From Rhizobium sp. EC-SD404 (GTDB taxonomy: Bacteria; Pseudomonadota; Alphaproteobacteria; Rhizobiales; Rhizobiaceae), in contig NZ_LR701459.1 of assembly GCF_902498825.1 (NCBI RefSeq), positions 3,540,564 through 3,604,563 of the forward strand: a stretch of DNA of 64,000 nucleotides, in the 5' to 3' direction. Under the pieces are notes generated by a model, which saw only the letters and a program-made list of their open reading frames with translations, was not told the DNA's origin and ran no database searches. Each line of letters begins with the position of its first letter. Position 1 is the first letter of the stretch. The position numbers and the translations under genes were made by a program. Positions 45,254-53,497 of this stretch are shown here, piece by piece.

Positions 45254-46207
45254 ATGCGCTCTTTGATCTCGCAGATTTCGATTCATAAATTAGAGGTCTT
45301 TTGCCTTGTCGTGGAACTCGGCAGTTTTTCGCGCACCGCAGAGCGTATGGGCATAGCTCAGCCGGTTGTGTCGGCGCATGTGAAAGCGCTCGCCGAGAAG
45401 TTCGGTGCGCCTTTGACGGGACGGACCGGGCGCAAGGTCACCCTCACAGAGGAGGGGCAACGCGTTTACAACTGGGCGCGTGAAATCGTGAGCCGGACCC
45501 GCGAAATGGAACGGGAAATGGCGGACTTCCAGCGCGGCTTCGTGGGCAAAGCGACGGTCGGGGCATCCATGACGCTCGGTTCCTATGTGCTGCCGGGTCT
45601 GATCTCGAAGTTCCACGAAGTCTATTCGAAAGGAGAGATTTCGGTCCGTGTTGCGACGCCAGTTTCCGTCACGGACGCCGTCCATATCGGCGACTGTGAT
45701 TTCGCCTACACCATTCTGGATCCGCGCCACGAGACTGCGGGTCTCGAGGTCGACAAGATCATGGATGAGGAATTAATCCTCGTGGCATCCAGAAAATCCA
45801 AGATCGGTGGCAGCAATCTCAGTTCGTCCCAGCTGACCAAGCTGCCTTTTATCACCGCGCAATCCGGCACGCCGCGGCGCGAGATCGAAGAGAATTGTCT
45901 CGCGCGTCATGGCGTAAAACGTGAGCACATTGCCATGGAATTCGGGCACGCCGAATCGATCAAGCAGGCTGTTCGCGCTGGCGCTGGCGCTGCCTTTTTG
46001 TTTCGCTCGTCTGTATCCGACGAGTTGGATGCGGGAACGTTGCGCGTGATCATGACACCCGGGATGGAACTGCGCGTCCCGGTCTATCTCGTCAGGCGAA
46101 GGGGCAAGCAGCTCTCCCATTTCCAGGTATCGCTGATGGAAGAGCTGACCCGCGGATTGAAGGGTCAGGAGCCGCTTCGCAGAGCCCCGACCATGGAAGG
46201 CGCATAG
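45254..46207 (+). CDS. LysR-family regulator
   Basis: The start is set at MRSLISQISIHKLEVF (317 residues); TTG 45224 is an upstream option. The helix-turn-helix reads FSRTAERMGIAQPVVSAHVK, followed by the LysR effector domain (VGASMTLGSYVLPGLISKFH). It is of the CysB/CbbR-like length class. Divergent from the aldolase-TAXI-permease genes, it probably controls their expression. Confidence 0.88.
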   Translation: MRSLISQISIHKLEVFCLVVELGSFSRTAERMGIAQPVVSAHVKALAEKFGAPLTGRTGRKVTLTEEGQRVYNWAREIVSRTREMEREMADFQRGFVGKATVGASMTLGSYVLPGLISKFHEVYSKGEISVRVATPVSVTDAVHIGDCDFAYTILDPRHETAGLEVDKIMDEELILVASRKSKIGGSNLSSSQLTKLPFITAQSGTPRREIEENCLARHGVKREHIAMEFGHAESIKQAVRAGAGAAFLFRSSVSDELDAGTLRVIMTPGMELRVPVYLVRRRGKQLSHFQVSLMEELTRGLKGQEPLRRAPTMEGA

Positions 46208-46370
46208 TCTTTCGCCGTATCGATCTCGATGACCGCGGTTCCGCCGTTTTTAAGGCAAAGGCAGAAGCCATCAAGCTCTGCCCAAGCCTGCTAAACAGGT
46301 CCGGCCTGCTGAGCCCGGCCCCTCGCTGACCACGCATGGCGGAGATCGACTGGCAGTCAACCGTCTCAGC

Positions 46371-46440
46371 GCCCGGCCTTACCTGTGCCCGGCCTTACCC
46401 GTCGACGACATCGACCAATGTGCGGCCTCACCTGTGCCCG
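46371..46440. repeat. Short 16-base direct repeats
   Basis: GCCCGGCCTTACC occurs at 46371 and 46387 in a 16-base period with a related ACCTGTGCCCG at 46430. These are small direct repeats at the start of the origin-like stretch. Apart from these and the repeats listed next, I see no gene between 46208 and 47198. Confidence 0.6.
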
Positions 46441-46804
46441 TCATACCCGTACCGATATAACAAAACGTTCCCCGCTAGGGTCCTTCCCCGTGTGAAGGGT
46501 CGGCCGGGGGGTGCGTTGAGCCGTGGTTCGCGACATTTTTCGGGCTACTCACAGCCGTAAACGACCCCCCCCTGCTATGTTATACCGTTACGTCAAGACC
46601 TCAGACTGACAAAGCGCCGAGATCCGGCCCCATGGTGCCGCTTATGCTCACTTCCAGCAAATCCCCTCCTATAGTAAAGCCGAAGTAAAGCTCTCGGGCG
46701 CTTGATGTCCTTTTGCTCGGATTGAGCATAAGTCCGCTCGACCGTCAGAGGCCCATGATCGAGAGCCGGTCTATCAGAGACCTGGTGCGCGGTTTTTCAC
46801 ACAA

Positions 46805-47198
46805 TTACCCGTGTGGGTAATACCCGCAGTCGTGGAACCCTCAGGAACCCTCAGGAACCCTCGAAAAACGGCTTGAGGGTTCCACTTTTTTTCTATAAGA
46901 ATCAGTTCGTTATAGCGTTTTGGAACCCTCAGGAACCCTCTTTATTCAGTAGAGACAGTTAGAGAGAAAAGTAGAGAGAAAATAGCAAATGCTGCGCATC
47001 TACGGTCAGAAAAACAGAAAAAATACGCATAGAGCCCGGCCGCTTAAACGGATGGTCGAAAAAGGGTTCCAGAAGGTGTAAATTTCGCGTAAACCGTTGA
47101 TATCGAATAGAAAAACATGGAACCTTCTAGGAGCGCCAAGGGTTCCAAATTTTGCGGATCTGTTTTACCCGTGTGGGTAACGTTACCCGTGTGAGTAA
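46805..47198. repeat. Repeat-rich origin-like region (palindromes and iteron-like units)
   Basis: TTACCCGTGTGGGTAA, a palindrome with a 4-base spacer, occurs at 46805 and 47165, and a one-mismatch copy starts at 47183. The unit GGAACCCTCA is tandem at 46834, 46844 and 46854 (last base differs), and again at 46922 and 46932, with inverted copies near 46875 and 47064. GTGGAACCCTCA (46832) and TGAGGGTTCCAC (46874) form a 12-bp stem. AT-rich and purine-rich DNA with a repeated TAGAGAGAAAA unit lies at about 46957-46985. Next to a replication-like gene, this looks like an origin or protein-binding array. Confidence 0.6.
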
Positions 47199-47393
47199 TC
47201 ACTCGATAAAACGAGCGTCGCAAGGCAGCAAAACGCCGGTAAAAACCGCCTCACGGATACCCGTGCCGCAGTTGTAGGTAACGAGGAAAGCGTCTTCGGG
47301 GAGCTGTTCGAAGCTGACGATGAGGTCGTTCCGGACCCATAATTCGACGCGCTCGGGCAATTCCTCGCGATCTACTTCACAGTGCAGAAGCAA
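47199..47393 (-). CDS. Small hypothetical protein
   Basis: A 64-residue acidic protein (RVELWVRNDLIVSFEQLPED) ends at the repeat region. The frame begins with TTG 47393 and has no clear ribosome site, so the start is uncertain. It lies 26 bases after the stop of the primase-like gene on the same strand and may be translated from the same transcript. No function is recognised. Confidence 0.4.
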   Translation of the reverse strand: MLLHCEVDREELPERVELWVRNDLIVSFEQLPEDAFLVTYNCGTGIREAVFTGVLLPCDARFIE

Positions 47394-47419
47394 GGATGTG
47401 AGAACATGGAAGCTCTCCC

Positions 47420-48763
47420 CTAGATGATGTCATGTATATCGCCTGGCTCGACTATCTCGTAGCCCAATTTGCGAGCCATTCCGGATGCGTCATTACGGGT
47501 CCACCATGTACCTGACTTCCCAAGGGCGCGGCGTTGCTTTCGCTCTTTTGTCCAACCAGACGCTCCGACCAGAGCCTTATTGATCTGCTGGTACAGCTGT
47601 TGGGTCGTCAGGCAACGCTCCGACTGCCCGAGAAACACCTTGGCCACGTCCGAGGTTCGGAAGACGGTGCGACGCACCATGATCTTGGACTTGGTTTCTT
47701 CCTCCTCATCGGGGAAGGCGGCCCTAAGGCGGACGTATTCCGCTTTAAGAGCTTGTTGCGTCAGCGGCTCGTTGGCCCAAAGCTGGATCTGCTCGCGAAT
47801 CTCCTCGTGCAGGTCATTGAAGCGGTCATCCGCTTGCTTCAACTTGAACGCTGCGAGTGCGGCCCCGGTGAGCGTCAGCGACAAGACGCCTTCCGGCTGC
47901 GCCGCGCGCATCTGCAGCGATCCGACCGATAGCTGGTTGCGCTCGGGGCGCCGGCCGTCTAGGTCCATCCAGTCGACCACGAAACGCTCGATCGCAGCTG
48001 CGATGTCGTAGGCGCGGCAGAAGTCGCCGACGACGCAACGTCTCGCAAGCGGGTCTTCGACCTTATCGGCGCGCTTGCGAATTTCATCTTCTTCGCCACT
48101 CTTCGGCAGGTTGTTGAGGTCGGTCCAAACGCCGAAGCGCTTGGTGATTTTCTCCAAGGCGTCGTCAACGTCGAACAGCTCGCCGTCATTGTCATGAAAT
48201 AAGAAGTGCTTCTCGTCGTCCTTCGAGCATGTCGGTAGTAGCATCATCTGCGCCGGCCGGTAGGATGCCGGATCGACCAGCTTCATTTCCTCGTCCATCA
48301 ACCAGCCGATATAGCGGATGATGGCTACATACTCGACGACGGAGACCTGACGAGAGAGTGGGATAAAGAAATGGAGGCGCGGGTCTTCGGGCGTGTGCCT
48401 GCGCGACGAGTGGCAAAGGAATTTGTAGTCGGACATCCCGAAAACGCCCTGCTGAACCCTCATCGGCAAAGCCGGACCGGCGTAGTTGACGTCGATCGTC
48501 GCGAGATCGCGTAGCTTGATGATGCGCTCGTTCCTCCACACGCTTTCGCACTGTGCGCCTGAAATCCATCCAGCCTTTGATTTGAGTTTGCCTCGTTCGG
48601 CCTTCGACATCCTGTCGAAAGCTCTTCGGTTCTCGCCTGTGACGAGCGGCTGGCGCACCAGATCTTTCAACTGCGCGTAAGTGCCGAACTTGTTGGTCGC
48701 TCTGGCAAAGTTTCGGTCTGAGCCAACGGCCCATGAAAGTTTAAAATCGTCGTGCTGAGCCAC
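47420..48763 (-). CDS. Primase-like replication protein of a mobile element
   Basis: The 447-residue protein contains a stretch typical of archaeo-eukaryotic primase-like (AEP) replication proteins of phages and plasmids: FLCHSSRRHTPEDPRLHFFI with PLSRQVSVVEYVAIIRYIGW near residues 113-155, then RPAQMMLLPTCSKDDEKHF. In the family an earlier D-x-D pair holds the metal; here the matching stretch may be ATIDVNYAG, so the first acidic pair appears altered. There is no helicase domain. The repeats beyond its 3' end suit a role in origin recognition. Catalysis is therefore uncertain. Confidence 0.6.
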   Translation of the reverse strand: MAQHDDFKLSWAVGSDRNFARATNKFGTYAQLKDLVRQPLVTGENRRAFDRMSKAERGKLKSKAGWISGAQCESVWRNERIIKLRDLATIDVNYAGPALPMRVQQGVFGMSDYKFLCHSSRRHTPEDPRLHFFIPLSRQVSVVEYVAIIRYIGWLMDEEMKLVDPASYRPAQMMLLPTCSKDDEKHFLFHDNDGELFDVDDALEKITKRFGVWTDLNNLPKSGEEDEIRKRADKVEDPLARRCVVGDFCRAYDIAAAIERFVVDWMDLDGRRPERNQLSVGSLQMRAAQPEGVLSLTLTGAALAAFKLKQADDRFNDLHEEIREQIQLWANEPLTQQALKAEYVRLRAAFPDEEEETKSKIMVRRTVFRTSDVAKVFLGQSERCLTTQQLYQQINKALVGASGWTKERKQRRALGKSGTWWTRNDASGMARKLGYEIVEPGDIHDII

Positions 48764-48868
48764 GGCTTACCTGTTCTTCGGATTCTGGTTTAAAAGTTAG
48801 CCTTGCAATGACGCGCAGAAGGTCCTCGCTGCATTGCGGCGCCAGTCGTTGCTATTCTGGCCGCTCGG

Positions 48869-49147
48869 CTAATGATCGTCAGCGGCCGGGCCCGGCCTTG
48901 CTTCATCTAGATGCGCAACCCATTCCTTCAGATCGACCAGCCTGTATCGGCATGCCCGCCCAATGCGGACGACGCGCGGCGTACCGGGCGTGTTGAAGAA
49001 ACGCCATTTCTCAAGAGTTGACACGCTGAGACCGAGAATGGCTGCAGCCTCCTTTGTCTCGACCAACAGTGGAGCGAGAGGATAGGCGGGAGTCGCTGCG
49101 TCAGCCGTTTTTAACGGCTGGCGGGCCTGTGACGGACTGGGTTTCAT
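48869..49147 (-). CDS. AlpA-type excisionase/regulator
   Basis: The 92-residue protein starts at MKPSPSQARQ with GGAG upstream. It has a MerR-like winged helix of the HTH_17 group: LLVETKEAAAILGLSVSTLE followed by WRFFNTPGTPRVVRIGRACR and a basic C-terminus. Such proteins direct excision or activate integrase genes of integrated elements. Being three genes from the integrase it fits that role. Confidence 0.78.
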   Translation of the reverse strand: MKPSPSQARQPLKTADAATPAYPLAPLLVETKEAAAILGLSVSTLEKWRFFNTPGTPRVVRIGRACRYRLVDLKEWVAHLDEARPGPAADDH

Positions 49148-49579
49148 TGGATGGCTCCGTTCGTGATGGAGCCGTATTGTGACGGATCGTCCGATAGTAT
49201 CGAGCGCCCTGCCGGCAGACGCATAATTTTCCAGCGGACGCATTTTCTTTGCGACGTCGTCAGTCGATGCTCCGTTAAATGCGCGAAGACTGATGCACCG
49301 CGTGCAGAGGCTAAACCAGAGCGAATCCAGACGAGCGTTGAGGGATAGGCTTGATCGGTCAATTCCGCGTCGCCGCCTCTGCTGAATGACAAGCTATTCA
49401 GCCAAGAACGTGCTGATCAGGAAGAGACGCGTCTGTTGCTTCAGTGTTCGCGTCCTTGTTGGCACTTCAAGAATTTAGGACAAGGAATGTTGCGCAGCGA
49501 TATGGCACCGCCACTCAGCCACCGCTCTCGACTGCCGCGGACGACCCATTTTTCAAAATAGAACTTGCGGGCGACCGCC
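49148..49579. other. Gap with no supported gene
   Basis: About 430 bases between the AlpA-type gene and the next minus-strand gene. Only short frames without ribosome sites are present. A GC hairpin with T-rich DNA (GGGCGACCGCCC at about 49570) faces the plus strand, where no gene precedes it. Confidence 0.45.
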
Positions 49580-50371
49580 CTACTTTTTGCTCATTTCGAC
49601 CAGGTTTTTATAAAATGAACTTTTCGAAACAGTCTTCTCTATTGTCTCGACAGTAAACATATTTTTTTTATATGGATTTATTGGGAGGTCTTGACACTCC
49701 GCAATAGAGTTTGCAATTTTTCGAGGCGAAAGCTTGCCGGATTTGAAGCAGAATTTGCTGATATCGCCAGTAGCAATCCTTCGCTCCAGAAAATTGTCAA
49801 TAAACGGGATCAACTCGTGAACCGTCCGCTCGTATCGGGCAACGCCACCTAAACGAGCGATTTCTCGTGGATCTTTGTGTGGGGGTTCCTCCGGCTTGTC
49901 CGGCGTCATTTCAGGCAGATAAGAAGAGAGTTCCGGGTCGTGTTCTGCCGTTTCTAGCCAATGCGGCTTCAAACCTGCTGCCTTAGCTTTGCTGATGAGC
50001 GTGGCGACGCTCAAAGTACTCAGATCATTTATCGTCGACAGCCGTGCCTTCGCTTTTTCGACTGCATCTTTGCGCTCAGAATAAAAATCAATCAGTCTTT
50101 GCTCACCCTGCGGCATGTCCAGACCTGGCAAGCAGCGAAGCTCTATTCCGTCCTCTCGCGTCGCGTTGTCGACTGGAAACTCCGGATCAAGTCCTGACAA
50201 AATATGAGCCGCCTCGTTCAGGCTCCAGTTGCCTCGCTCGAGATAGAGCTGCAGCCGAAAAAGCCTGAACCGCAACTGCTTTTGGCGTCGTCGCTCTTGC
50301 GAGTTTCTGCCGTCAACGACACTGAAGATGTCGAATTCATCCGAGAACTGATCGATCAAATCGTCAGTCAT
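49580..50371 (-). CDS. Hypothetical protein between integrase and AlpA genes
   Basis: The 263-residue protein overlaps the integrase stop by 4 bases (ATGA), so it is translated after it. It is charged and helical, with a basic segment (GRNSQERRRQKQLRFRLFRL) near residue 21 and a helix containing GNWSLNEAAHILSGLDP near residue 47. The last third is relatively AT-rich, unlike its neighbours. I recognise no family. Coupling to the integrase suggests an accessory role in mobility or element defence. Confidence 0.65.
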   Translation of the reverse strand: MTDDLIDQFSDEFDIFSVVDGRNSQERRRQKQLRFRLFRLQLYLERGNWSLNEAAHILSGLDPEFPVDNATREDGIELRCLPGLDMPQGEQRLIDFYSERKDAVEKAKARLSTINDLSTLSVATLISKAKAAGLKPHWLETAEHDPELSSYLPEMTPDKPEEPPHKDPREIARLGGVARYERTVHELIPFIDNFLERRIATGDISKFCFKSGKLSPRKIANSIAECQDLPINPYKKNMFTVETIEKTVSKSSFYKNLVEMSKK

Positions 50372-51717
50372 GCCGACCTCCTCAGCTGGACGACCTTGGC
50401 GTTAGCGTTGAGCGATGTCTCAATCGATCCGGCAATGGCATTGGCTGCCTGACGCAGCGGATCCGTCGCCAGATGGGCGTATCGCGCAGTTGTCTTCGGA
50501 TCTGAATGACCCAACAGTCCGCCGATCAAAGGCAAGCCCAAACCACCGCCAGCACCGAAGGACGCGAAGGAATGGCGCAGGTCATGAAGGCGCAGCCCGT
50601 CCAGCTCTGCGCGGGTCGTGACGAGTTTCCAGGGTTTTTTCAGATCAGCGCGCGGCCGTTCGTCAGGAGCGCCGGCGCTGTCCGAGGCGATGACATACCG
50701 GCCGATGCGAGGCAGGCCCAGGATGAGATCGAATGCTGCATCAGAGAGCACAACCGCCTTTTTGCCGGTTTTGGAATCGGGCAGAAGCAAAATCCGACGG
50801 TCCCGGTCGACATGCGTCCACTCCAGATTGAGTACCTCGCGCAGACGCATGCCGGTAAAGATGAGCAGCCGAAGGGCGCCGGCAACATGGGGTGTAATGA
50901 ATGTGCGGCGCTGCTTCGGGATATGTTTGGCGGTGGGTTTGGTTTCATCGACGACCCATTCGATGCCGACGGTCTCGGCCTCAGTGATCGCCGCGCCGAG
51001 CCGCCCCAACTCCTCGCGTGACAGGAAGCGTTCGCGCCCGACCTCTTCGAATTTCTCGATGCGCGTCACGGGATTGCGATGATCTTCCGGGACGAAGCCC
51101 GTGTCTGCCGCCCAGTTGAAGACGGACGAAAGAATCCGGATGGCCTGGTTGGCGACATAGGTGCCGCCACGCACCGTCGACGACGAGGCCCGCTTCTTCG
51201 CACCTGACCGGCGCGGTTCGCGGGCCTTCTCTGCGATGTCGCTGTGCATCCGCGCAATATCCTGACGTGTCAGCGAGACGGCCCGTTTTGATGCGATCCG
51301 TGGATAGACATGCGTTTCCAGCACCTGCCGGTAATGGGCAGCAGTGCTGGCCTTTCGCTTGGCCAGAATGTGCCGCTTGAACCAGGCTTCAGCGACATCC
51401 TTGAGGGTGTCGCCCGCCCGCTCTTCGGCGCGCTCCGCCGCCGGGTCAGCACCTAGCCGGACACGGGCGAGAATGTCTTTTGCATAAGACCGTGCAATTT
51501 CTGGCGTCATGGTCTCGTCGGCGGTCCCGAGTGTCAGGCGGCGCTTTGCAGCACCGCGCCCACCTGCACCGGCACGATACTCGCAGATCCACGACGCTTT
51601 TCCCGACGGAAAGACCCTGAGGCCAAAACCACCCAGCTCCGTGTCCCAGTAGGTCGTGACTTTTTCGACCGGCCCGATCGCGGCAACATGACGACGGCTC
51701 AGTTTCAGTGTCGGCAT
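50368..51717 (-). CDS. int: Tyrosine-type integrase
   Basis: The 449-residue protein has an N-terminal DUF4102-like arm-binding domain (TYWDTELGGFGLRVFPSGKA) and the catalytic domain with TGMRLREVLNLEWTHVD (first Arg), LHDLRHSFASFG (H-x-x-R) and LLGHSDPKTTARYAH (second His, Tyr nucleophile region). It is full-length for this family. It is the last gene before the tRNA-Arg att-like segment at 51891 and should integrate the element there. Confidence 0.92.
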   Translation of the reverse strand: MPTLKLSRRHVAAIGPVEKVTTYWDTELGGFGLRVFPSGKASWICEYRAGAGGRGAAKRRLTLGTADETMTPEIARSYAKDILARVRLGADPAAERAEERAGDTLKDVAEAWFKRHILAKRKASTAAHYRQVLETHVYPRIASKRAVSLTRQDIARMHSDIAEKAREPRRSGAKKRASSSTVRGGTYVANQAIRILSSVFNWAADTGFVPEDHRNPVTRIEKFEEVGRERFLSREELGRLGAAITEAETVGIEWVVDETKPTAKHIPKQRRTFITPHVAGALRLLIFTGMRLREVLNLEWTHVDRDRRILLLPDSKTGKKAVVLSDAAFDLILGLPRIGRYVIASDSAGAPDERPRADLKKPWKLVTTRAELDGLRLHDLRHSFASFGAGGGLGLPLIGGLLGHSDPKTTARYAHLATDPLRQAANAIAGSIETSLNANAKVVQLRRSA

Positions 51718-51890
51718 TTCAGAACATCTCCCGTCTGCTGCGCGGTGCTCGAGTCACCACCGAGTCACCACCGTGCATTGAATTGGGAGAATAGGCGGTC
51801 AAATTCAATATGGGAATATGCAAATTAAATCAGTTGGTTAATGCAAGATCAGGCAACTAGGTGAAAGGCCATGAAAGGCCAAAAATCAAG

Positions 51891-51935
51891 CTACGAATCT
51901 GGGGGTCAGAGGTTCGAATCCTTTCGGGCGCGCCA
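51891..51935 (+). other. attR-like fragment: 3' half of tRNA-Arg(ACG)
   Basis: CTACGAA at 51891 is the anticodon loop (anticodon ACG), followed by TCTGG (anticodon stem), GGGTC, the T arm (AGAGG-TTCGAAT-CCTTT) and CGGGCGC-G-CCA, ending at 51935. The 5' half, which should begin GCGCCCG, is absent. This is the pattern of an integration event whose crossover lies at the anticodon loop. It is not a functional tRNA. Confidence 0.75.
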
Positions 51936-52144
51936 TTCAACAGCCTTTCCACTTATGTGTGTTTCGGCGTGCAGCGTTGAATTGGCCGACGCATGCCATC
52001 CTGACAGATGTTCTCGTGGTGAGAGCGATAGCTGTGCTCTTTGTGCTTTCAAACGACTTCGCTTCATCGTAGATCGGCACGCGTTGCGCGATGGGCAGAC
52101 GGCGAAGCTGCCTTCCGAGCATCCGGACAATCGAGAGCTGACGC

Positions 52145-52450
52145 ATGCGACCGGTGAAGGCATTTATCGACAGCCGGCTCTCAGGGGTTGCCCGTATCGA
52201 GACCGTGTTCTGGCGCGACATGCTGCTGACGGGAACGAGCGTGACACTCGCGACATTCGTCGCCGCCATGATGCTGCTGGCGCAGGACTACCCGACGCCT
52301 CTGATCCTCGTGATCTACTTCATCGCCATGCCTTATAACATCTTCATCACGATCTCCGTCTGGAGAGGCGCGGTTCAGGCGGGTGCAGCAAGGCAAACAT
52401 TTTATCGCACGATCGCCGCGCTCTGGCTTGTCATCACGACGCTGCTGTGA
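52145..52450 (+). CDS. Small conserved membrane protein
   Basis: A 101-residue protein with two to three membrane helices (TGTSVTLATFVAAMMLLA; LILVIYFIAMPYNIFITI). The ATG follows GAGAGCTGACGC. It is the first core-like gene past the att-like site. No function is known. Confidence 0.6.
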   Translation: MRPVKAFIDSRLSGVARIETVFWRDMLLTGTSVTLATFVAAMMLLAQDYPTPLILVIYFIAMPYNIFITISVWRGAVQAGAARQTFYRTIAALWLVITTLL

Positions 52451-52470
52451 CTTGAGCGCCAAGGGTTCGC

Positions 52471-53373
52471 TCAGCGTAACGGCTGAGGGGCCGCCTCTTG
52501 CAGCAGCATTTTCTCCAGTTCCATCGTCGCGCGGGTACGGTGGCGGTCGCTGTGGCGGATGACGAAGAATTGACGTTCCGCGCCTTCGAGCGGAAGCATC
52601 ACCACGAGGCCGGCTGCGGATGCTGCCATGGCTGCGCGTTCGGACAGGACGGTCGCACTGCGCCCCGCTATGATCGCCGCTAGAACCGCTTCGTTGGAGG
52701 GCAAATCGAGCGTCACCCTGAGTTCGTCGAGCGCGCTGCCCCTGTCCTCCAGCCAGTCCTCGAATTCGGCGCGCGTGCCCGAGCCGCGCTCGCGCAGGAT
52801 CCAGTCGCTTTCCTTCAACTTTGCGATGGGCGCCTTGCCGGCGGTCGCGAATGGATGGCCAGGCGCAACCACGACGACGAGTTGATCGGTCGCCACCACC
52901 TCAGTGGTCAGATGCGGCCGCGCGACGGATGATTCGACAACGCCCAAATCTGCCTTGCCCTCCATCACCGCGAGGGCGACCTGCGTCGTGTTGGCGACGG
53001 TCAGTTCGATCGCCACGCCCGGATATCGTTCATGAAAGCGCACCAGCCGCTCCGGCAGCCAGTAGCTCGCGACCGTCTGACTGGAATGAATACGAACCCG
53101 GCCCGTCGTGGTGTCGGCGACGTCGGCCAGCATCAACGCTGCAGTGTCGGCCGCGGCCAGCACTGCCTCTGCCTGCGGCACCAGCAGGCGGCCCGTTTCC
53201 GTCAGCTCGATGCGGCGTCCGACACGATCGAAGAGCCGAACGTCGTGGCGCGTCTCGAGCGCGGCGATCGCGGCGGAAACGGCCGATTGCGTCAGGTGAA
53301 GCGTCTCTGCGGCGCGCGTTACGTGCTGATGGGTGGCGACCGCCAGGAAAATACGCAGCTGCTCGAGTGTCAT
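52471..53373 (-). CDS. LysR-family regulator, YeiE type
   Basis: The start is taken at MTLEQLRIFLAVATHQHV (300 residues). The helix-turn-helix is VTRAAETLHLTQSAVSAAIA, followed by the effector domain (TVANTTQVALAVMEGKADLG). It is divergent from a YeiH-family transporter, an arrangement known for YeiE-YeiH, so it likely controls that gene. Confidence 0.85.
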   Translation of the reverse strand: MTLEQLRIFLAVATHQHVTRAAETLHLTQSAVSAAIAALETRHDVRLFDRVGRRIELTETGRLLVPQAEAVLAAADTAALMLADVADTTTGRVRIHSSQTVASYWLPERLVRFHERYPGVAIELTVANTTQVALAVMEGKADLGVVESSVARPHLTTEVVATDQLVVVVAPGHPFATAGKAPIAKLKESDWILRERGSGTRAEFEDWLEDRGSALDELRVTLDLPSNEAVLAAIIAGRSATVLSERAAMAASAAGLVVMLPLEGAERQFFVIRHSDRHRTRATMELEKMLLQEAAPQPLR

Positions 53374-53429
53374 GTGATTTCTCCCAACAGCAGCATTAAC
53401 AAATAAAATCGAACGAACATACAAACACT

Positions 53430-53449
53430 ATTCGATGGATCGATCGAAT
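53430..53449. promoter_or_regulatory. Palindrome between the yeiE-like and yeiH-like genes
   Basis: ATTCGAT-GGATCG-ATCGAAT is a perfect 7-bp inverted repeat in the divergent region. It is a plausible binding site for the LysR regulator. Confidence 0.5.
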
Positions 53450-53497
53450 GCTGCGGGTGGATAAGGGGCGATCGCTACACCGAGACCAAGCGCCTTC

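Noticed and set aside
46834..46940. CRISPR array
   Set aside because: The repeated GGAACCCTCA units are 10 bases, tandem and lack spacers or cas genes. They fit iterons better.
51891..51935. Functional tRNA gene
   Set aside because: Only the anticodon loop to 3' end is present. The acceptor 5' strand and D arm are missing, so it cannot fold as a tRNA.
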